Below, piece by piece: positions 51,124-60,289 of a DNA stretch of 64,000 bases. Source of the stretch: Alloprevotella sp. (GTDB taxonomy: Bacteria > Bacteroidota > Bacteroidia > Bacteroidales > Muribaculaceae); assembly GCA_023663135.1 (NCBI GenBank), contig JAMPIE010000008.1, forward strand, positions 1-64,000. The letters are read 5' to 3'. Positions within the stretch are counted from its first letter, which is position 1. The number at the start of each line of letters is the position of its first letter. The notes under the pieces were generated by a model. The model was not told the origin of the DNA and did no database searches. It worked only from the letters and a program-made list of their open reading frames with translations. The translations under genes were made by a program, and so were the position numbers.

Positions 51124-52479
51124 ATGACCCAGCAATCCGACCCCATCAGCATAATAGCCCTTGAAATAGGCAGCTCAAAGATACGAGTGGCCCTTGGCCA
51201 CATAGCCACCGGCACGCCCCTCTCGGTAGTGGCCGTAGAGGAGGAGCCCCTCCCGGCCGACACAGTGCGTTACGGCGTGGTCCGCAACGTGGAGAAAGTG
51301 GCCGGAGCCATTGACCGCCTCCTCTCACGTCTCGACAGCCGCACCGCCCCCCGCCATCCCGTGGCCCTCTACGTGGCCATCGGAGGGCGCTCACTGAGCT
51401 CCTCGGAGCGATGTGTGGAGCGTCAGCTCCCCGAAGAGATGGAGATCACCCGGCGCCTCATCGGCGAGCTCGAGCTCGAGGCCCGCTCGATAGGTCCTGC
51501 CGCCCTCCCGGGGGTCGACGATGTCATTGAGACACTCCCGCGCTCCTTCACCATCGACGGATTGACCACCTCCCAGCCCGAGGGGGAAGTGGGGCGCGAG
51601 GTCACGGCTTGTTTCGTGATGCTCTCGGCCCAGGAGAAGCTGCGCAAAAACATAGAGCGCGTAGTGGTGGAGAAGCTGGGCCTCTCCATAGCCGGCTACA
51701 TCACCCGTCCACTGGCTATAGCCGACTTTGTCATGAGCCCCGAGGAGAAGCGCCTCGGAGCCATGTTCCTCGACTTCGGCGCCGAGACCACCACAGTGGC
51801 CTTCTACAAGGGGGGCAACCTGCAATTCCTCTCCACCCTCCCCATAGGCTCGCGCCTGATCACACGCGACATCATGTCGCTCCACTACCTCGAGGAGCAG
51901 GCCGAGAGCCTCAAACGCAATGGAGGCCACTGCGCCCCCAAGGCGAGCGAGCCCATCATCGTGGGCGGAGTGGACTTCAAAGACATCAACAACTATGTGG
52001 CTGCCCGCGCCTCCGAGATCATAGCCAACATACGCGCCCAGATCACACAGGCCGGCTTATCCGCCTCAGACCTCCCCGCCGGCATCATCATAGTGGGCGG
52101 CGGCGCCAAGCTCCACGGCTTCAACGAGCGCATGGCCGAAGAGACCAAGATGAAGGTGCGCGCCGGCATCCCCGCCTCGACAGTGCGCATCCTCGACTCC
52201 TCCATAGCCCCCGGCGAGCGCATGGATGTCATAGCCTGCCTGACCAAGGCCGCCGAGGCCCCGACGGAGTGTCTCTCCCCCGCCCCGCAGCCGGTAGAGG
52301 ATGAGGTGGAAGAGGAGGTGATTGAAGAGCCCAAGGCCGCCCCACAGAAGGAGAAGAAAAAGAAGCCCGCAAGCCCCAAGCCCTCTTTCTGGGACAAAGC
52401 CAAGAAACATATCACCGACCTCATGGCCGGCAACGAGGGTGAAGACTACTTTGACGACGAATATCGCGACGACGAGTAA
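51124..52479 (+). CDS. ftsA: Cell division protein FtsA
   Basis: Actin-like protein that tethers FtsZ to the membrane. 451 residues with the actin-fold nucleotide blocks: IIALEIGSSKIRVALG near the N terminus, FLDFGAETTTVAFY, and IIIVGGGAKLHGFNERM. The C-terminal 70 residues are a charged linker (KKKKPASPKP) followed by SFWDKAKKHITDLM, a plausible amphipathic membrane-targeting helix, and an acidic end. It lies 60 bases before ftsZ. Confidence 0.96.
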   Translation: MTQQSDPISIIALEIGSSKIRVALGHIATGTPLSVVAVEEEPLPADTVRYGVVRNVEKVAGAIDRLLSRLDSRTAPRHPVALYVAIGGRSLSSSERCVERQLPEEMEITRRLIGELELEARSIGPAALPGVDDVIETLPRSFTIDGLTTSQPEGEVGREVTACFVMLSAQEKLRKNIERVVVEKLGLSIAGYITRPLAIADFVMSPEEKRLGAMFLDFGAETTTVAFYKGGNLQFLSTLPIGSRLITRDIMSLHYLEEQAESLKRNGGHCAPKASEPIIVGGVDFKDINNYVAARASEIIANIRAQITQAGLSASDLPAGIIIVGGGAKLHGFNERMAEETKMKVRAGIPASTVRILDSSIAPGERMDVIACLTKAAEAPTECLSPAPQPVEDEVEEEVIEEPKAAPQKEKKKKPASPKPSFWDKAKKHITDLMAGNEGEDYFDDEYRDDE

Positions 52480-52539
52480 TCTCCTCCCCCACACATATTT
52501 ACTTAAACACGAAAACACCCTAATCCCAAGCTCATCCTA

Positions 52540-53871
52540 ATGGACGAAGATAAGGACCTCAACATAACCGGCCTCACAGAGCAGTTTGCCCACGATGAGG
52601 CCAACGATGCCCGCCACCACACCATCATCAAAGTGATAGGAGTGGGGGGCGGCGGCAACAACGCCGTCAACCACATGTATCTCCAAGACATCAAGAATGT
52701 ATCGTTCGTGGTGTGTAACACCGACCGCCAGGCCCTGCGCAACTCGCCCGTGCCGGTCAAGGTGCAGATAGGCGACGGCCTCGGCGCCGGCAACAAGCCC
52801 GAGAAAGCGCGCAAGGCCGCCGAAGATGACATCGACAAGATACGCGACATCTTCGACGACGAGACCAAGATGGTGTTTGTCACCGCCGGCATGGGCGGAG
52901 GCACCGGCACCGGCGCCGCCCCCATCGTGGCCCGCGAGGCCAAGGAGCGCGGCATCCTCACAGTGGGCATCGTCACCATCCCCTTCCTCTTTGAGGGCGA
53001 CCGCAAGATACTCAAAGCCCTCGACGGCGTCGACGAGATGGCCAAGGTGGTTGACGCCCTCATGGTGATCAACAATGAACGCCTGACCGAAATCTATGGC
53101 GACCTCGACTTCATGAACGCCTTTGGCAAAGCCGATGACACCCTCTCCACCGCCGCATCGTCCATATCAGAGCTCATCACCAACGACGGCTACATGAACC
53201 TCGACTTTGAGGATGTGGACACCACCCTGCGTAACGGCGGAGCGGCAATTATCTCAAGCGGTTATGGCGAGGGCGAGGGGCGCGTCACCGCTGCCATCAA
53301 AGATGCCCTCAACTCCCCCCTGCTCAAAAATCGCGACATCCTCTCCTCCAAGAGCCTCCTCTTCAACATCTACTACTCGCGCAATGCCCAGCAGACCTTC
53401 AAGATGAGCGAAGCTCAGGAGATCACCGAGTTTGTCACCAGCATCAACCCCGACGTGGATGTAATCTGGGGCGTGGCCTTCGACGACTCGCTCGGCGAGA
53501 AGGTGCGCATCACCATCCTCGCCGCCGGCTTTGAAGTGACCATCCGCAGCGAAGAGGGGGAGGAGACCGGCCGCAAAGTGCCACCCAAGTGGCGGCCCGA
53601 CAAGCCCGAGCCGGCCGAAAAGCCCAAGCAGCCCCGCACCGCCATCGACATCATCTCAGAGCAATATGGCAGCGACAAGGTGGCATCAGTGAGATACAAC
53701 TACATCACCCTCACCCCCGAGCAGATGCTCGACGACGCCGCCCTTGAAGTCTTTGAGTCAAAGCCCACCTTCACCCGCGACCGCAAGCGCACCGAGCTCC
53801 CCTCCTCGCGCCCTGCCGCGACCCCCGAGCCCGAGGCACCCGCCAGCGCCGGCACCGAGATAGTGTTCTGA
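52540..53871 (+). CDS. ftsZ: Cell division protein FtsZ
   Basis: Tubulin-like GTPase that forms the division ring. 443 residues: the nucleotide-binding VIGVGGGGNNAVNHM at about 31, the tubulin signature AGMGGGTGTGAAPIV, and the T7-loop region LDFMNAFGKADDTLS. After the globular domain there is a long variable linker rich in Pro and Lys and a C-terminal region with PTFTRDRKRTELPSSR. Last gene of the dcw cluster. Confidence 0.98.
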   Translation: MDEDKDLNITGLTEQFAHDEANDARHHTIIKVIGVGGGGNNAVNHMYLQDIKNVSFVVCNTDRQALRNSPVPVKVQIGDGLGAGNKPEKARKAAEDDIDKIRDIFDDETKMVFVTAGMGGGTGTGAAPIVAREAKERGILTVGIVTIPFLFEGDRKILKALDGVDEMAKVVDALMVINNERLTEIYGDLDFMNAFGKADDTLSTAASSISELITNDGYMNLDFEDVDTTLRNGGAAIISSGYGEGEGRVTAAIKDALNSPLLKNRDILSSKSLLFNIYYSRNAQQTFKMSEAQEITEFVTSINPDVDVIWGVAFDDSLGEKVRITILAAGFEVTIRSEEGEETGRKVPPKWRPDKPEPAEKPKQPRTAIDIISEQYGSDKVASVRYNYITLTPEQMLDDAALEVFESKPTFTRDRKRTELPSSRPAATPEPEAPASAGTEIVF

Positions 53872-53909
53872 CCCCCTCCACCCATACCCTCACCCCCCCG
53901 ATTCAACAT

Positions 53910-54518
53910 ATGCCACAGACATCCATCAAAGAATCGATGGCCGATATACTGGCCGCCGAGGCTGCTGCCGTGGCCGCCATCCCTTATAGCGAAGACTATG
54001 ACCGCGCCATCGACATCATCATAGAGCAGGTCCACCGCCGCGGCGGCAAGCTCGTCACCTCAGGCATGGGCAAGGCCGGCCAGATTGCCATGAACATAGC
54101 CACCACCTTCTCCTCAACAGGCACACCCGCCGTGAACCTCCACCCCTCCGAAGCGCAGCATGGCGACTTGGGCATCCTCCAGCCCAACGACGTTATGCTC
54201 CTCATATCCAATAGCGGCAAGACGGCCGAAATTGTCGACCTCGTCACTCTCGCACGAAACCTTTACCCCTCCCTGCGCATTATAGTAATAACAGGCAACC
54301 CCACCGGTCCCTTGGCTCTAACAGCCGATGCCGTCCTGGCCACAGCCCCGGCCCCCGAGGTGTGTCCCTTAGGCCTCACCCCCACCACCTCCACCACCAT
54401 GATGACCGTCATCGGCGACATCTTAGTGGTCAACGTCACCAGGCTCACCGGCTTCACCCGCGAGCAATATGCCCTCAGACACCACGGAGGCTATCTCGGC
54501 TGCAAGGCCAGAGAATAA
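53910..54518 (+). CDS. KdsD/KpsF-family SIS-domain sugar-phosphate isomerase (no CBS domains)
   Basis: 202 residues, a single SIS domain. Motifs of arabinose-5-phosphate isomerases are present: VTSGMGKAGQIAMNIATTFS, LHPSEAQHGDLG, ISNSGKTAEIVDL and LTPTTSTTMMTVIGD. The reaction would be ribulose-5-phosphate to arabinose-5-phosphate for Kdo synthesis. The paired CBS domains of E. coli KdsD are lacking; single-domain forms are known. It follows ftsZ by 38 bases and may share its transcript. A related substrate cannot be excluded. Confidence 0.85.
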   Translation: MPQTSIKESMADILAAEAAAVAAIPYSEDYDRAIDIIIEQVHRRGGKLVTSGMGKAGQIAMNIATTFSSTGTPAVNLHPSEAQHGDLGILQPNDVMLLISNSGKTAEIVDLVTLARNLYPSLRIIVITGNPTGPLALTADAVLATAPAPEVCPLGLTPTTSTTMMTVIGDILVVNVTRLTGFTREQYALRHHGGYLGCKARE

Positions 54519-54588
54519 GCCCCGCCCGAGCCGCCAGGGTTGCCCATTTTGACCGACACACACACCACCTCCCATCAATTCATCCGCT

Positions 54589-55515
54589 ATGCGACGTATA
54601 ATCCTCATAGGCGAATGCGCCCTCGACATCGTATTCCCCTCGACGCAAAACAATTATCCGCTCTCAACCCTCAGCAACCTCAACGCCGTCCCCGGCGGGA
54701 GGATGCTCAATGCCGCCGCCCTCCTGGGCACTCTCCACGACAATGTGAGCTATGTGGGCGAAGCCGCACGCGACCGCATAGGCGACATGATTATCTCCTT
54801 CCTCTCGGCCAATCGCGTCGACGTATCATCCATTGACCGCTATGTCGACGGCGACACCCCCTCCAATCTCTTCTTCCCCGTCGACGACTCCCACCCGACG
54901 GAGTCGATAATGATCTATCGTCGCTACCCCGACGAGTGTTTTGACGTCAAGTGGCCCGACGTGTCAGAAGACGACGTGGTGGTCTTCGGCTCTTACTTTG
55001 CCATCGACCCAAGAGTGCGCCCCCGACTGAAAGAGTTGCTGCAATACATCGTCGACCGCAAGGCCATGATAATCAACGTCCCCGGCTTCCTGCGCCAGCA
55101 AGAGCCGCGGATCACTCGCGTGATGCCCGAGATACTCGAGAACCTCGAGATTGCCGACATGGTGGTGACCCGCACTCAAGACCTCAAACATATCTACGGC
55201 TCGCGCGACCCCGAGGACTGCTACAAGAAGCACATCAAATTTTATTGCCGCTCCTTTATAAACATCGACCCCGGCACACAGCAGATGACCTTCTTCCACG
55301 ACGACATCTCCGTCTCCACACCCATTGCACGCCCCCCAATCTCCCTGATGTGGAACTCCGGCGCCCTGGCCGGCATCATATCCAGCATCGTGGACCTTGG
55401 CATCACCCGCGCATCCCTCAAGCAGCTCGAGACCCCCGTCCTCTCCGACATCATCACCGAGGCCAACTCCATGGCCGACCACGCCGTTGCCAAGGCAGCC
55501 ATCGACCATCTATGA
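54589..55515 (+). CDS. PfkB-family carbohydrate kinase homologue, probably degenerate
   Basis: 308 residues with the ribokinase fold: an N-terminal IILIGECALDIVFP, the first PfkB region PGGRMLNAAALLGTL, and GDMIISFLSANRVDV. The second PfkB signature, which normally contains the catalytic Asp in GAGD, reads MWNSGALAGIISSI here, so the Gly-Ala-Gly-Asp is not conserved. It may bind a sugar or nucleoside without phosphorylating it, or use another residue. Its stop overlaps the TPR-protein start (ATGA). Confidence 0.8.
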   Translation: MRRIILIGECALDIVFPSTQNNYPLSTLSNLNAVPGGRMLNAAALLGTLHDNVSYVGEAARDRIGDMIISFLSANRVDVSSIDRYVDGDTPSNLFFPVDDSHPTESIMIYRRYPDECFDVKWPDVSEDDVVVFGSYFAIDPRVRPRLKELLQYIVDRKAMIINVPGFLRQQEPRITRVMPEILENLEIADMVVTRTQDLKHIYGSRDPEDCYKKHIKFYCRSFINIDPGTQQMTFFHDDISVSTPIARPPISLMWNSGALAGIISSIVDLGITRASLKQLETPVLSDIITEANSMADHAVAKAAIDHL

Positions 55516-56558
55516 AGCCACGCGACACCACCGACTTTGCCGCCCGGGCCCTCAGCCCCCTCTTCATCCCATCCGATGCCCCGGCCGGGCCGCTGGCCGA
55601 CATGGCTCTGGCCAACGCCCCGGCATCGCTCCTGCGCCGCGCCGCAGACACCCTCCCCTTCAACACACTCTATGACTACATCCGAGGCGGTGCACGACAT
55701 ATGGCAGAAGCAGGCGAGGCCCGCAACGCCATCTCCGTCATAAGCTCCTTTGACGAGCTCCTCACACGCGCCGGCGACCCCGACCGCCTCTCGCTCGACA
55801 TCCACACTGCCTTGATGCAGACCCTCGCCGGCCTCCATGCCTTCATGGGAGAGACCGACGAAGCCCTCTCAGCCGCTGCCTCGGCCCTGGCCCTGCTCGC
55901 TCAGGAGCCTAAGCGCAAGGATGAGCCCTTCCTCTCCACCCTCGCCTCAATGCTCTTTGACCTGGCTCTGATCCACTCGGCCCGCGCCGAGTATCCCCAA
56001 GCCGAGCGCTCCATGAGCAAGAGCGTCAAGCTCTTTGACCGCCTCGCCCGAGCCAATCCCGAGCGCTATGGACCCGCCCACGTCACTGCCCTCGACACTT
56101 TGGCCAAAGTGTGCAGCAAGGCCGGCGATCAAGCCGACGCCCTCCGCCGATGCCAAGAGGCCACAGCAAGCTATCTGGCCCTCACGCGCGAGGGCGCCAT
56201 GGACGACGCCATTGACCGCCTGGCCACCTCACTGGCCGATCAGGGAGTGACCCTCGCCCGTATGGGGCGCCATCGCGAGGCCATCCAATATCTCTCGCGC
56301 GCCCTCAAATATCTCACTCGCATCCAGCCCGAGACCGATCTGCGTCAGCTCACCCTCTCGACAGAGCTCGGCATCTCGCTCCTCCTTCACAAACCCACCC
56401 GCGAAAAAGGTATCCACCTGCTAAACACCATGCTCCATAAGGCCACGCGCCTCGGAGCCGACGACCTTCATCGCCGCATCGTCACCACCCTGGCCGACGC
56501 CCGGACACCCTCGCGCCTCGACATCATCGGCGTGTGGCACAAGGTCTTTCCACGCTAA
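55512..56558 (+). CDS. Tetratricopeptide-repeat protein
   Basis: 348 residues, soluble, almost entirely helical. Several TPR-like helix pairs can be seen: TLAGLHAFMGETDEALSAAA, LALIHSARAEYPQAERSMSK, and GVTLARMGRHREAIQYLSRA. No signal peptide and no enzymatic domain. It overlaps the PfkB homologue by 4 bases, so the two are probably functionally linked; the partner is unknown. Confidence 0.85.
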   Translation: MKPRDTTDFAARALSPLFIPSDAPAGPLADMALANAPASLLRRAADTLPFNTLYDYIRGGARHMAEAGEARNAISVISSFDELLTRAGDPDRLSLDIHTALMQTLAGLHAFMGETDEALSAAASALALLAQEPKRKDEPFLSTLASMLFDLALIHSARAEYPQAERSMSKSVKLFDRLARANPERYGPAHVTALDTLAKVCSKAGDQADALRRCQEATASYLALTREGAMDDAIDRLATSLADQGVTLARMGRHREAIQYLSRALKYLTRIQPETDLRQLTLSTELGISLLLHKPTREKGIHLLNTMLHKATRLGADDLHRRIVTTLADARTPSRLDIIGVWHKVFPR

Positions 56559-56585
56559 CATCACCCAAAACAAAGCCTCCCCCCC

Positions 56586-57059
56586 GTGTCATCATCCACC
56601 CCCACCTCACCCCTGCCCGACGTAAAAAAGGGCTCGCGCATAGTGATAGTCACCGCCGAATGGAACGGCCACATCACCTCAGAGCTCCATCGAGCCGCCC
56701 TTGAGACCCTCACGGCCAACGGCATCCTCCCCTCCGACATCACCTCCATCCCCGTCCCGGGCACGGTTGAGCTCACCTTTGCCGCCTCTCGCGCCATCCA
56801 TCACCTCAAGCCCGACGCCGTGATTATCTTCGGGGCAGTGGTAAGAGGCGACACCCCCCACTTCGACTATGTCTGCAGCAGCATCACTCAGGGCATGACC
56901 CTCCTCAACGCCACCGGCAGCGTCCCGGTGATTTTCGGCGTGCTCACCGTCGACAACGAGCAGCAGGCCCTCGACCGCATCGGTGGGCCGGCCGGCCACA
57001 AAGGAGTGGAAGCGGCCGAGACAGCCCTGCGCATGATTGCCCTCGCCGACTCGCTCTGA
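56586..57059 (+). CDS. ribH: 6,7-dimethyl-8-ribityllumazine synthase
   Basis: Penultimate step of riboflavin synthesis. 157 residues from a GTG. The N-terminal VIVTAEWNGHITSEL, the phosphate-binding PGTVELTFAA and the GAVVRGDTPHFDYV segment with the catalytic His are intact, as is FGVLTVDNEQQALDRIGG. No FMN riboswitch fits in the 27 bases upstream, so it is likely transcribed from the preceding genes. Confidence 0.97.
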   Translation: MSSSTPTSPLPDVKKGSRIVIVTAEWNGHITSELHRAALETLTANGILPSDITSIPVPGTVELTFAASRAIHHLKPDAVIIFGAVVRGDTPHFDYVCSSITQGMTLLNATGSVPVIFGVLTVDNEQQALDRIGGPAGHKGVEAAETALRMIALADSL

Positions 57060-57072
57060 AACCCTTACATAT

Positions 57073-58071
57073 ATGCGACTGCGCTTTGTCGTGATGGCCC
57101 TGCTGGCCCTGCTTCTCTTTGTGCTCAACATCTTCGTTGGCTCTGTGGGCATCTCCGCCTCTGAAGTGATGGAAATCTTGATGGGAGGCGAGGGCGAGGG
57201 CCCGGCGCGATTTATCGTGCTGTCGAGCCGTCTGCCCCAGGCGGCGACGGCAGTGCTGGCCGGGGCGGCATTGGCCGTGTCGGGCCTTCTGCTCCAGACG
57301 GCGTTTCGCAATCCGCTCGCCGGCCCGTCGATATTAGGCATCAGCTCAGGCGCATCACTGGGCGTTGCCTTAGTGATGCTTCTTAGCGGGGGCTCAATAG
57401 CCGCCGGAACGGTGATGGTGAGCGGCTATGCGGCGGTGATGCTCGGAGCCTTTGCCGGAGCCATGGCCATCATGGGACTCCTGCTCCTGCTTTCCACGAT
57501 ACTGAAAAACGGGCTGATGCTGCTCATCACCGGCATCCTCACCGGCTACTTTGCCTCGTCGCTCATCATGATACTCAATTACTCAGCCTCGTCGCAGGGG
57601 GTGCATGGCTATGTAATGTGGGGCATGGGGTCGTTTTCGGGTGTGACACCGTCGCAGCTCCCCCTGTTTAGCGCCGGAGTGGGAGCCGGGCTGCTGCTGG
57701 CCTTCATGCTCATCAAGCCGCTCAACCTCATCCTGCTCGGCGACAGCTACGCACGCAATTTAGGCGTCAACCTCGTGGCCACGCGCAATATGCTCATGCT
57801 TTCCACGGGGCTACTGACGGCCACAGTGACAGCCTATTGCGGCCCCATCTCCTTTATCGGACTGGCCGTGCCCCACATTGCCCGCATGATATTCCGCAGC
57901 GACAATCATGCCGTCTTGGTGCCGGCCACGGTGGTGTGTGGGGCGGTGACGGCGCTTCTCTGTTGCCTGCTCACCATCCTCCCGGGCCAGACCATCCTGC
58001 CGGTCAATGCCGTGACCTCGCTCGTCGGCGTCCCGGTGATCCTCTACGTAATCATGCGCCGCCGCAAGTAA
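57073..58071 (+). CDS. FecCD-family ABC transporter permease, probably for corrinoids (BtuC-like)
   Basis: 332 residues with about ten membrane helices and the family landmarks: RLPQAATAVLAGAALAVSG, LLQTAFRNPLAGPSILG, and ATVTAYCGPISFIGLAVPHI, which contains the loop that contacts the ATPase. FecCD permeases import siderophores, haem or cobalamin; cobU, cobT and cobS directly downstream make corrinoid import the best guess. Neither an ATPase nor a binding protein is encoded nearby. The start at 57073 is chosen because the upstream extension overlaps ribH. Confidence 0.88.
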   Translation: MRLRFVVMALLALLLFVLNIFVGSVGISASEVMEILMGGEGEGPARFIVLSSRLPQAATAVLAGAALAVSGLLLQTAFRNPLAGPSILGISSGASLGVALVMLLSGGSIAAGTVMVSGYAAVMLGAFAGAMAIMGLLLLLSTILKNGLMLLITGILTGYFASSLIMILNYSASSQGVHGYVMWGMGSFSGVTPSQLPLFSAGVGAGLLLAFMLIKPLNLILLGDSYARNLGVNLVATRNMLMLSTGLLTATVTAYCGPISFIGLAVPHIARMIFRSDNHAVLVPATVVCGAVTALLCCLLTILPGQTILPVNAVTSLVGVPVILYVIMRRRK

Positions 58072-58088
58072 GTAACGAGATTTTTGTG

Positions 58089-58096
58089 TAATTTTG
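58089..58096 (+). promoter_or_regulatory. Candidate -7 element of the HAD-cobUTS genes
   Basis: TAATTTTG, 18 bases before the start codon at 58114; no good -33 element. The short distance would give a very short leader with no room for a cobalamin riboswitch. Confidence 0.4.
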
Positions 58097-58113
58097 CGCG
58101 ACAATCATGCCCC

Positions 58114-58740
58114 ATGACTTCGCGCCCTCTGAAGATACTATTTGACTTTGACGGCACTGTCTGCCGCCACGAGACCATCCCCTACGTGGCCTCGCAATTG
58201 GGGCTGGCCACCTGCCGCGACATCTTGGCTCTCACCGACTTGGCACTCTCGGCCTCTGACGGCTATGAGGCCAATCTGCTCAGACGAGTCAAGATGATGA
58301 GCGGAGTGGACCCTCGGCGCTTTGCCGAGTGCCTCTCCGAGGAGATGCTCCGCCCCGGCATCGCCGCCTTCATCCGCCGCCATAGCGGGCTGTGTGAGAT
58401 TGTGAGCTGCAATCTCGACTGCTGGTGCATCCCCCTGGCCTCAACCTTAGGCGCGACATGCCGCTTCTCCGAGGCGCTGATTGTCGACGGACAAGTGGCC
58501 GGTGTCAAGAAGATTGCCAACAAGGCTTTAGCCGTAGCCTCGCTCCAAGCCCAGGGCTACCGAGTGGCTTTTGTGGGCGATTCGGCCAACGACCTTGAGG
58601 CCATGGCCTTAGCCGACGAGGCTATTCTATTGGCCATCGACAGAGAAAGCTCGCTCCCCGGAGCAAAGGGTGCCGTGACCTGCTCGGAGGAGGAGGCCCT
58701 GATTATGCTCAACACCATCATTAACCGCCACCAACCATGA
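58114..58740 (+). CDS. HAD-superfamily phosphatase (SerB-like) in the cobalamin cluster
   Basis: 208 residues. HAD motif I is FDFDGTVCRHE near the N terminus (nucleophile Asp and DxDGT), the Lys of motif II is in KIANKALAV, and motif III is VGDSANDLEAM. It overlaps cobU by 4 bases (ATGA), placing it in the cobU-cobT-cobS transcript. CobC, the phosphatase that removes phosphate from alpha-ribazole-5'-phosphate or the coenzyme phosphate, is missing from this cluster, so this enzyme may fill that role. Phosphoserine phosphatase is the alternative, given the SerB-like sequence. Confidence 0.85.
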   Translation: MTSRPLKILFDFDGTVCRHETIPYVASQLGLATCRDILALTDLALSASDGYEANLLRRVKMMSGVDPRRFAECLSEEMLRPGIAAFIRRHSGLCEIVSCNLDCWCIPLASTLGATCRFSEALIVDGQVAGVKKIANKALAVASLQAQGYRVAFVGDSANDLEAMALADEAILLAIDRESSLPGAKGAVTCSEEEALIMLNTIINRHQP

Positions 58741-59249
58741 TCACACTTATCACCGGAGGGCAGCGCTCAGGCAAGAGCGCCTTTGCCGAACGCCTGGCCA
58801 AGGAGAGCTCGGCCTCGCCCGTCTACCTGGCCACGTCGAGGGTGCTCGACGATGAGATGAGCCGTCGCGTCGAGGCCCACCGCCGCCGCCGGGGGCCGGA
58901 ATGGACCTCCATAGAGGAGCCGCTCGCCGTGGGCTCTGTCACGCTACGGGAGGGAGCCACTGTGCTCCTCGACTGCCTGACGATGCTCGCCGCCAACTGG
59001 CTCTTTGAGTGTGGCAACGACGCCGGCCGCGCCCTCGCCGGCCTGAGCCGCGAGCTTGAGGCCCTCTTTGCCCGCAACGCCCATTTCATAGTGGTGACCA
59101 ACGAGATAGGGCTCGGCGGCATCTCGGCCGACCCCCTGCAACGCCGGTTTACCGACCTGCAGGGCTCGCTCAACAGCCTCGTGGCCTCCATGGCCCGGGA
59201 GGTCTACATAGTGGTGAGCGGCATTCCCGTAAAAATCAAGCAACCATGA
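58737..59249 (+). CDS. cobU: Adenosylcobinamide kinase / guanylyltransferase
   Basis: Phosphorylates adenosylcobinamide and then adds GMP from GTP. 170 residues; P-loop [15 protein letters not shown] at the N terminus, the guanylylated His in [12 protein letters not shown], and [12 protein letters not shown] as in CobU. Coupled to genes on both sides by 4-base overlaps. Confidence 0.96.
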   Translation: MITLITGGQRSGKSAFAERLAKESSASPVYLATSRVLDDEMSRRVEAHRRRRGPEWTSIEEPLAVGSVTLREGATVLLDCLTMLAANWLFECGNDAGRALAGLSRELEALFARNAHFIVVTNEIGLGGISADPLQRRFTDLQGSLNSLVASMAREVYIVVSGIPVKIKQP

Positions 59250-60283
59250 CCTTTCATATCAAGCCCGTCGACACCTCATTGCGCGCCGCCGCAATAGCCA
59301 AGATTGACAATCTCACCAAGCCTAAGGGCTCCTTGGGCATGCTCGAAGAGATTGCCCTCCGCCTCTGTCTCATCCAGCACACACTCGAGCCGCAGCTCCG
59401 AGCCCCACACAATATCCTCTTCGCCGCCGATCATGGCATTGTCGACGAGGGAGTGACCGTCTCGCCCAAGGAGGTGACCTGGCAGCAGCTCAGCCATTTC
59501 TCTAAGGGGGGAGCGGGCATCAACTTCCTCTGTGAGCAGCATGGCTTCACACTCACCTTGGTCGACGCGGGGGTGGACCACGACATCCCCACAGGCCACG
59601 GCATCATCGACATGAAAGTGGGCCGCGGCACACGCAATTTCCTCCACGGCCCGGCCATGAGTCTTGACGAGCTCCACCTCTGCCTGAGCCGAGGCGCCGA
59701 GGTGGTGAGTGAGGCCCACTCCTCGACGGGCTGCAACATCGTGAGCTTCGGCGAGATGGGGAGCGGCAACACGTCGGCCTCGGCCATGTGGATGCACCTC
59801 TTCACCTCCATCCCCCTTGACGACTGCATCGGTGCCGGCGCGGGGCTCGACACGCCCGGCATCAGCCACAAGCGCCGAGTGTTGGCTCAAGCCTTAGCGC
59901 GCTATTCCGGTGGGCCCGGCGTAGAGGAGCGCATGGCATGGTTTGGCGGCTATGAGATGGCAATGGCCGTCGGGGCCATGCTCCGCGCCGCCGAGCTCGG
60001 CATGACCATCATCGTCGACGGCTTCATCATGACGGCCTGCATCCTTGCCGCCTCCAAGCTCTGTCCCGAGGTGCTTGGATACACCATCTTTGGCCACCAA
60101 GGCAACGAGAGCGGCCATCGACTCATGCTCGAGGCCCTCGGCGCCAAGCCCCTGCTCCGCCTGGGACTGAGGCTCGGCGAGGGGACCGGCGCCGTCTGCG
60201 CCTACCCAATCATCGACTCGGCTGCGAGGATGATTACCCGCATGGACCAATTTGGCGACGCCAAAGTGACACGCTATTTCTGA
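59246..60283 (+). CDS. cobT: Nicotinate-nucleotide:dimethylbenzimidazole phosphoribosyltransferase
   Basis: Activates the lower-ligand base as alpha-ribotide. 345 residues, family length. Conserved segments: [15 protein letters not shown] at the N terminus, [29 protein letters not shown], and the catalytic Glu region in LGEGTGAV near the C terminus. Stands between cobU (4-base overlap) and cobS (6-base gap). Confidence 0.97.
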   Translation: MTFHIKPVDTSLRAAAIAKIDNLTKPKGSLGMLEEIALRLCLIQHTLEPQLRAPHNILFAADHGIVDEGVTVSPKEVTWQQLSHFSKGGAGINFLCEQHGFTLTLVDAGVDHDIPTGHGIIDMKVGRGTRNFLHGPAMSLDELHLCLSRGAEVVSEAHSSTGCNIVSFGEMGSGNTSASAMWMHLFTSIPLDDCIGAGAGLDTPGISHKRRVLAQALARYSGGPGVEERMAWFGGYEMAMAVGAMLRAAELGMTIIVDGFIMTACILAASKLCPEVLGYTIFGHQGNESGHRLMLEALGAKPLLRLGLRLGEGTGAVCAYPIIDSAARMITRMDQFGDAKVTRYF

Positions 60284-60289
60284 CCCACT

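Noticed and set aside
56559..58113. Cobalamin or FMN riboswitch upstream of ribH, the permease or the cob genes
   Set aside because: The gaps are 27, 13 and about 42 bases, too short for either aptamer, and no B12-box or RFN-like conserved words were found.
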